Source: Burkholderia sp. TSV86
Lineage (GTDB): Bacteria > Pseudomonadota > Gammaproteobacteria > Burkholderiales > Burkholderiaceae
Length of the DNA: 64,000 bases
Direction: 5' to 3'
NCBI RefSeq assembly: GCF_001522865.1
Contig: NZ_LOWB01000116.1
Location: forward strand, 434,001 to 498,000
Positions within the stretch are counted from its first letter, which is position 1. Each line of letters starts with the position of its first letter. The notes under the pieces are model-generated. The model was not told the DNA's origin, searched no databases, and was given only the letters and a program-made list of their open reading frames with translations. Below, one piece after another: positions 46,125-55,100 of this stretch. The position numbers and the translations under genes are program-made.

Positions 46125-49100
46125 ATGAACAAGCCGACTCTTCTTCCCGCGATCGACACGATCAATGCAGCGCGGGCGGCCGATCGCGCGCGGCGTGACA
46201 TCGCGGTCATCGGCCTCGCGGGACGTTACCCGATGGCCGAGCATCTCGATGCCTTTTGGCGCAATCTGGTCGACGGACGCGACTGCGTGTCGCCGCTGCC
46301 TCCCGGCCGCTGGCTGGCGGATCACCCGCAACTGAGCGGTTTCGGTGATGTCTGGGGCGGGTTTCTCGACGACGTCGACAGCTTCGACGCGCTGTTCTTC
46401 GGCATTACGCCGCGCGAAGCCGCGAAGCTCGACCCGCAGGAGCGCCTGTTTCTGCAATGTGCGTATGCGGCGATCGAGGATGCCGGATACACCCGCGCGA
46501 CGCTCGGGCGGGGCGAGCCTGGCGGCGCGCACGAGCATAACCGTGTCGGCGTGTTCGCGGGCGCGATGTATCAGGAGTACCAGCTCTATGGCGTAGAGGC
46601 GTCCTTCGCGAGCGAACCGACGGCCGCGACTGGCATCGCCGCGTCGATCGCGAACCGGGTCAGCTACTTCGGCGGCTTTCAAGGGCCGAGCCTTACGCTC
46701 GACACGATGTGCTCGTCGTCGATCACGGCGATCCATCTCGCGTGCCGCAGCCTCATGTTCGACGAATGCGAGGCGGCGCTCGCGGGCGGCGTCAACGTGT
46801 CGATCCACCCGAACAAATATCGGCTGCTAAAGGAGAACAAGTTTCTCGCCGCAACCGGCCGCTGCCGCAGCTTCGCGGCGGACGGCGACGGCTATGTGCC
46901 GGGCGAGGGGGTTGGCATCGTCGTCCTGAAGCGGCTCGACAAGGCGCTGCGCGACGGCGACCGGATTCACGCGGTGATCAAGGCGAGCGCGATTAATCAC
47001 GGTGGACACTCGAAGGGCTACTACGTGCCGAACGCGCGGCAGCAGGCGGCGCTGATTCACGAGGCGATCGAGCTGGCGGGCGTGGACCCGCGGCACATCC
47101 AGTATGTCGAGGCGCATGGCACGGGCACGCCTGTCGGCGATCCGGTCGAACTGCAAGGGTTGACCGATGCGTTTTCCGCCTATACGTCCGATAAGCAGTT
47201 CTGCGCGCTCGGCTCGGTGAAATCGAACATCGGGCATTCGGAAAGCGCGGCGGGCATCGCCGCGTTGACGAAAGTGATCCTCCAAATGAAAAACGGCATG
47301 CTCGTGCCGTCGCTGCATGCGCAGCAGATCAACCCGGCGCTCGATTTCGCCGCGTCGCCGTTCTACCTGCAGCGCTCGCTCGCGCAATGGCCGCGCGCCG
47401 TCGACGCGGCGGGCCGGGAATTGCCGCGGCTCGCGAGTCTGTCGTCTTACGGCGCAGGCGGCTCCAACGCGCACCTGATCGTCGCCGAGCATGTGCCGGA
47501 AACGGCGCATGCGGCATTGCGGACGGCGGCGGCGTTGCCGCCGATTATCGTGTTGTCCGCGCCGAATCCGGCCGCGTTGCGCGCGCGAGCGCAGCAGTTG
47601 CTGACGTTTTTGCGCGAAGGTGGCGCGGCCGGCGACAGTGCGTTACACGACTGCGCCTATACGCTGCAGGTCGGGCGCGACGCGTTTTTGCATCGCATCG
47701 CGTTTGTCGCACATGACGTCGCGCTTGCGCAGGCTTGTCTTGAGGCATACGTCGCCGGGGGCGCGCTGCCACAGCATGTGTATGCCGGCAAGGCCCGTGC
47801 GGAAACGGCCGCGGTGCCCGCCGCCGAACGGGATGCGCAGCGGATCGCGCGCGCGTGGGTCGACGGCGCGCAGGTCGACTGGACCCATTTGCATCGCGAC
47901 GCGCGGCCGCGCCGGATCAGTTTGCCGACTTATCCGTTTGCAAGCAGCAAGATCTGGATGAAGGCGGATACGCGCTTGCAGGCCGCCGAGCCTGCGCCAT
48001 CGTCGAGCAACACGCGTGACGGCGGTCATCCGTTGCTGCATCGGCGTGAGCCGGCCGGCGACGCGTTTGCCTCGCATTTCAGCGCACGCGAGCCGTTTCT
48101 TGCGGATCATCAGATCGACGGCCGGCCGATGCTGCCTGCCGTCGCCTATCTGGAAATGGCCCGCGCGGCGTTTGCCGCGCGAATGAACGCCGAGCCGGCC
48201 GTGCGCGTTGCCGACGTGACGTGGATGCGCCCCGCGCGCGCCGACGGTGCGGCGCTCGCGATGCGCATCGCGTTTTCCGCGCAACACGGCGAGCGCGATG
48301 CGTTCGTCGTCGAACACATCGGCGACGGCAAGCCGTCCGTTTGCGCGACGGGCCGTGTCGACGCGTTGACGCAAGCGGCGTCCGCGCGCATCGATGTGAA
48401 CGCATTCATCGCGCGTCATTGCGACAAAACCTACGACGCTGACGCCTGCTACCGCCGCTTCGCCGCCGTGGGCCTGCAATACGGTCCCGCGCACCAGGTC
48501 ATCGCCGGGCTGCATGCGGGGCCGCGGCATGTCGTTGCGCGCTTGTCGCGGCCGCGGACGGACGACAATTATTGGCTGCATCCGTCGATCGGCGACGGTG
48601 CGCTGCAGTCGATCATCGGGTTTTATCTCGACGACGCGCGCGATTGGGTGCCGGTACCTTTCTCGCTCGCGCGCGCCGATCTGCATCGGCGCTGCGGCAC
48701 TGATATGTGGTGCATTGCGTCGCGCGCGGACGGCGACGATACGTTCGACATCGCACTGCTCGACGCACAGGGCGAACTGTGCGCGCGCTTCGATATGTTG
48801 AAGATCCGTAATTTCGCGCGGGTGCGCGCGGCCGATTCGCCGTCCGGCGCCGCCGACGGCGCCGCCGCTCGCGTCGAGCTGAATGTGCCGCTCGCGATGC
48901 GCTGGGTGCGCGCCGCCTGGCAGCCGCAGACGGGCGCGCGTCCGGCGCTCGTCTGGCAGATCGGCGGCGATGACGCGGCGGACCGCGAACTGGCGCAATA
49001 CGGAGCGCGCCGTGTCCGCGTCGGGCGCGATTCGCTTGGCAGCATCGACGCATGCGCGGCGCTGCTCGAGCGCGAAGGACCCGTCGACGAGATCGTCTGG

Positions 49101-52100
49101 ATTGCGCCGCCCGCAGGCGAGGACATCGCGCGGATACAGCGGCACGGCGTAGGCGTGCTGTTCCGCCTCGCGAAGGCGCTGATCGCGCAGGGGTATCTCA
49201 CCAAGCCGCTCGCGTTCACGATCGTCACCCGTGGCGCGCAGGCGGTGCTCGATGAAGAGCCGCTCGAGCCGACGCATGCGTCGGTGCATGGTTTCGTCGG
49301 CGTGCTCGCGAAGGAGATGCGCGCGTGGCGGTTCCGTCTCGTCGATCTCGAACTCTCGGAGCCGCGGCCGATGCACGAAATCCTGTCGATGCCGTTCGAT
49401 CGGGACGGCGAGGCGTGGAGCCGGCGCGCGGGGGGGTGGTATCGGCAGCAGCTTGTGCCGTGTTGCGAGACGCTGCGTGACGAAGCGCCAGCGTTTCGCC
49501 AAGGCGGCGTGTACGTGATCGTCGGCGGGGCGGGCGGCATTGGCAAGGTGTTGAGCCGTTATCTGATCGACTGTTACGACGCGCAGGTGGTATGGCTGGG
49601 CCGGCGCAGCCTCGCGCAGGGCGTCGACGCGGATCTCGCCGGGTTCGCGGCCGCGCGCCGCCAGCCCGCCTATTGGCAGGTCGATGCGACCGACGCGCAC
49701 GCGCTCGCGCGCGTTCGCGGCGAGATCGCCGCGCGCTTCGGCGCGGTGCATGGCGTGATCAATTCGGCCATCGTGCTGCGCGACCAGGGCATCATGACGA
49801 TGGACGAAGCGCAGTTCTCGCAGGTGCTCGACGTGAAGGTGGCGACGAGCGTCAACGTGGCGAGCGCGTTCGGTGGCGATGCGCTCGATTTCATGCTGTT
49901 TTTCTCGTCGCTCGCCGGTTATCTGAAGATGCCGGGGCAGAGCAACTACGCGGCCGGTTCGGTGTTCCAGGACACGTTCGCGCACTATCTGGGCCGAGTC
50001 GGCCGGTTCCCGGTCAAGGTGATGAACTGGGGCTACTGGAGCGAATTTGGCGCGGGCGCGTCCGAACATTATCGCAAGCGCATGGCGGCGATCGGCGTGG
50101 CGTCGGTGCGGATCGCGGACAGCATGGCGGCGCTCGAGCAGCTGCTGCGCGGCTCGCTGCCGCAGATGGGTTTTATCCGGATGCTCGATCTGGCGCGTGT
50201 CGCGATCATTCCGTCGGCGCGGCTCGACGAGGCCGTCGAAATCGTAGGCGGCCGCGCACATCCGCGCCGCGACGTCGCGCGTGTGCTGGACGACGCGCAG
50301 CGGCAGCTCGTGGCGCTGCGCGTCGAGGATGGCGGCATTGTGCGCGCGCGCGGCGAGCGCGGCGTCGCGCTTGCCGCCGCGCAGAGCGCGTCACACGCGC
50401 GAGCGCCGCTGCCGGCCGCCGCCGCACCGTCGGCGACCGCACCCCGGCCGGCGCCCGAGCCGGCTTCAACCGCGTCCGGCGCGGGCGAGCGTCGCGGCGC
50501 CGCGCTCGCATACATGAAGGCGCTCGTGAGCCGCGCGCTCGAAGTGCCGCTCGACGCGCTGGACGACAGCACGCCGCTCGTGCGTTATGGCGTCGATTCG
50601 ATTTCCGCCGTTCACATCACCAATGCGCTGAATGAACGGTTCGGCGACGTCGACAGCACGCTGCTGTTCGATCTGCAAACGATCGCGGATCTCGCCGATC
50701 ATTTTCTCGCGACGCATCCGGATGCGTTCCCCGCGCATGAGGCTGCCGAACCAGCGGCGCAATCCGCCGATCCGGCGGCGCACCCTGCCGTGGACGCCTG
50801 CGCGGTACGAAGCGGCGAAATCGGCCCGCATGCGGACGCCACCGGTCAGGTAGCGGACGCACCGCACGCGTTGCGCGTCGCGATGATCGCCTACATGAAG
50901 ACGCTGGTGGCGAACGCGCTCGAAGTTCCGTTCGATGCGCTGGACGACAGCACGCCGCTCGTGCGCTACGGCGTCGATTCGATTTCCGGCGTTCACATCA
51001 CGAACGCGCTCGGCACGGTGTTCGACGGCGTCGACAGTACGCTGTTGTTCGATCTGCAAACCATCGAGGAATTGGCGGATCACTTCCTCGAGCGCGACGC
51101 GGCGCGTTGCGCGGCGCTATGCGCCAGTGCCAAGGCCGGGATCGAAACTGAAACTCGACGCGATGCGAGGTTCGGGCCGCTGGAAGCGGCGGCCGTCGGC
51201 GGCGATCCATCGCCGACGGCAACTCCGGCACCTCCCCACCACGACGCGACGCCGCCGCTGCTCGCACTCGAACGTGACGACGACATCGCGATCGTCGGCC
51301 TGTCCGGACGTTATCCGGAGGCCTCGGATCTGCGCGCCTTCTGGGCGAATCTGCGCGATGGCGTGCACAGCATTCGCGAGATTCCCGCCAGCCGCTGGGA
51401 TTGGCGCGCACTGCACACGGACGATCCGGAGACGGTCGGACGTTCCTATTCGCGCTGGGGCGGTTTCATCGACGGGCACGACGAATTCGATCCCGACTTC
51501 TTTCATATCGCGCCCGCCGATGCAGAACTGATGGACCCGCAGGAACGTCTGTTCCTGCAGTACGCGTATGCATGCATCGAGGATGCGGGCCATACGCCCG
51601 AGAGCCTCAACGCGGCGGGCGAGGTGGGCGTGTTCGCGGGCGCGATGAACAGCGACTATCCGCTCGCGTCGCGCGCGTGGTCGATCGCGAATCGCGTGTC
51701 ATACGTGTTCGACTTCCAAGGGCCGAGCATGACGATCGATACGGCATGCTCGTCGTCGCTGACGGCGCTGCATGTCGCGATGGAGGCGTTGCGCGCCGGC
51801 ACGTGCGCGAGCGCGCTCGCCGGCGGCGTCAATCTGATTACCGATCCGGCGCATCTGGCCAGCCTGTCGTACATGCAGATGCTGTCGCACGGCGACGCAT
51901 GCCGCGCGTTCGGTGACGGCGCGGACGGCTTCGTCGCCAGCGAGGGCGTCGGCATCGTGCTCTTGAAGCCGTTGCGCGCGGCCAAGCGCGACGGCGATCA
52001 TGTCTACGGCGTCGTCAAGGGGACGATGGTCGCCGCCGGCGGACGCACGTCGGGGTATACGGTGCCGAGCCCGCGCGCGCAGAGCGCGGTGATCGAGCGC

Positions 52101-55100
52101 GCGCTGGCGCGCGCGGGCGTCGGCGCGGACAGCATCAGCTATGTCGAGGCGCATGGCACTGGCACCGCGCTGGGCGATCCGATCGAGGTCAAGGGGCTCA
52201 CCGGTATCTACGGCGGCGCGCGCCGCGACGGTTCGACGTGCGCGCTCGGCTCGGTGAAATCGAACATCGGCCATGCCGAGAGCGCAGCGGGTCTCGCCGG
52301 ACTGACCAAGATCCTGCTGCAAATGAAGCACGGCACGCTCGCGCCGACGCTGTACGCGCAGCCGGTCAATCCGCGCATCGACTTCGCGCGCACGCCGTTT
52401 TGCCTGCCACTGCACGCGCAGCCGTGGGCGCGGCCGACCGTCGAGCGTGACGGCCGCGCGTGGACGCTGCCAAGGATCGCGGGGCTGTCGTCGTTCGGCG
52501 CGGGTGGCGCGAACGCGCACGCCATCATCGCGGAGGCGAACTTGCCGGACGACGCGCCGTTGGCGGCGCCCGGTCCTCAGGCGATCGTGTTGTCCGCGCA
52601 GAGCCGCGAGCAAGTGCGCGAGCGCGCGAGCGCGCTGCTCGCGCAGATTCGCGACGAAGCGCTCGGTGACGATCGGCTGCATTCGATCGCGTTCACGCTG
52701 CAGGTCGGCCGGGAAATGCTCGATGTGAGGCTCGGGTTCGTCGTCGACTCGATTGGCGCGCTGGCCGCATGGCTCGCGAGTATCGTCGACGCCGATTGGG
52801 CGACGCTCGACGGGCTCGCGTTCGGCAGCGGCCGGCCGCGCGATCGCACACCGGTGCAAGCGCGTCTCGTCACGCCCGGCGATGTGCGGGCGCTGAATGG
52901 GCTCGTCGCCGACTGGGCGGCCGGAGCGCGCGTCGACTGGAACGCATGGCATATCCGCAAGCCGCGCCGGATCAGCTTGCCGACCTATCCGTTCAAGCGG
53001 GAACGCTATTGGATTACGCCGAGCCACGATATCCGGCGCTTGACTGCGCTGGCGCTGGCGCAGTCAGATGAGCGGCGCGATAGCGTGGCGCCGCCGCGGG
53101 CTGCACTGCCGCGCGCCGCGCCGCCGGCCGAAGCCGCGCCGGTGTATCTGTATCGGGAGACCTGGCGGCCGCAGGCGCCCGGCGACGCGTTAGCCGACGC
53201 CGCGCGGCGTGTGCTGTGCATCGTCGACACGTCCGCGGCCGCGGACGTGCTGGCGCCCGTCGTCGCGCAAGGGCATCCCGGCGCGGACGTGCTGTTCATC
53301 GTTTGCGCGGACGCCGCCGCTGCAGGACCGGACCGGATCGCGCTGCGCGGTGAGGCCGCCGATGATTACCGCGACGCATTCGCCGCGGTGCGCGAGCGCT
53401 GGCCGGCCGTCGACGTCTGCTATCACGCGCTCGCCGCGTGCGATGTCTACTATTGCGAACGCGATCACGCATTGCTGTACACGATCCAGGGGATGATCAC
53501 GGCCGGCCTGCCCGTTGCGCGTTTGCTGCTGCTTGCGCGCTGCAAGCAGACGCGTCTGCAACCTCAGGTGGATAGTTGGATCGGCCTGTGCCGGTCGCTG
53601 CCGATGGTGTTGCCGCAAACCGATGCGGCACTGCTCGCGTGTCACGATACGGCGGCGGCGGGCGGTGCGCCGTTTGCCGACTGGTTCGCGCAACGCGCGA
53701 TTGCCGAGGCGCGCGCGCAGAAGATGCAAAGCGTGCTGTACCGGGACGGCGTGCGTCATGTCGCCGACGTCGAGCCGCTCGCGCTGCCCGATGCGCCGTC
53801 CGGGCCGCATGCCGGACACGCCGGACAGACTTGGCTCGTCACGGGCGGCATGGGCGCGCTCGCCACGCTGCTGTGGCGTCATCTGCATGCACAGGGCGCG
53901 AACGTCGTGCTGACCGGCCGCTCCGCGCCGGACGCGGAACAGAATCGCAAGCTCGATGCTTGCGATCGCGGTGCAGGGCGCGTGCTGTATGTGCAGGCGG
54001 ACGCGGGCGACGAAGTGGCGATGCGGGCCGCCATTCAACTGGCGAAGACGCGTTTCGGCCGGATCGACGGCGTGATTCATGCGGCCGGCGTCGCGCCGAC
54101 CACGACGATCGAATCGATCGATTTCGACGATTACCGGCGCGTGCTCGCGCCGAAGGTCGACGGCGCACGCGTGTTGACGCGGCTTGCCGAGCGCGAGGGC
54201 TGGCGCTGGCTCGTGCAGTTTTCGTCATCGTCCGCCGTGCTCGGCGATTTCGGCTCATGCAGTTACGCGGTCGCCAACCGCTTTCAGACCGCGCATGCGC
54301 TCGCGCAGCCGGACGGCCCCACCCGGCATATCACGATCAACTGGCCGTTATGGCGCGACGGTTCGATGGGGCTGGGCGGCGAGCGTCGCGAGCGGGTCTA
54401 TCTCGCGAGCAGCGGCCAGGATTATCTCGAAACGCACGCGGGGCTCGCGTGTTTCGAGCGCATCCTCGCCGCGTCGCCGCGGCAGGCGATCGTGCTCGTC
54501 GGCGACGGCAATCCGTTGCGCCGCCGCGCGGGCGGGCCGAACGAAGCTGCAAGGAACGAAGCTGCGATGAACGAAGTGGACGCGTCCGGCCCGGACGCGC
54601 CGCCCGCATCGCCCATGCCAGCCGCCGCGATGAACGCCGACGAGGCGACGCTGCGCGCGATTGTCCTCGACGCCATCGAAGCCCAACTCAAATTGCCCGC
54701 CGAACGCGTGCGCACGGGGCTCAACTGGGTCGAACTCGGTTTCGACTCTATCCGCCTCGCGGCGCTCGGCAAGCGGCTGGGCGAAACGCTCGGGGTGCGC
54801 GTGACGCCCGCGACGTTCTTCGCCAACCCGAGCGTCGACGATCTCATCGGCCATCTCGCGCAGGCTGGCGTGTCGGCCCGCGCGGCGCAGCCGGCGCGCT
54901 CGGCAGCCGCCGAGCGGGCGCTTTCCGACGCACACCGGGATTCTCCGGTGCAGGCGGATGCGACGCCGGATTCGCCGGCGCGCGATTGCGCATCCGCGCC
55001 GCCGGATGCGGCGACACGCGGCGCCCCCCGCGCCGCGCCGCGCTACGAGCCGATCGCGGTGATCGGCATGAGCGGACGCTTTCCGGGGGCCGAATCGATC

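Noticed and set aside
47643-50261. 872-codon open frame on the minus strand
   Set aside because: Shadow of the PKS gene; composition dominated by Arg, His and Asp, no motif.
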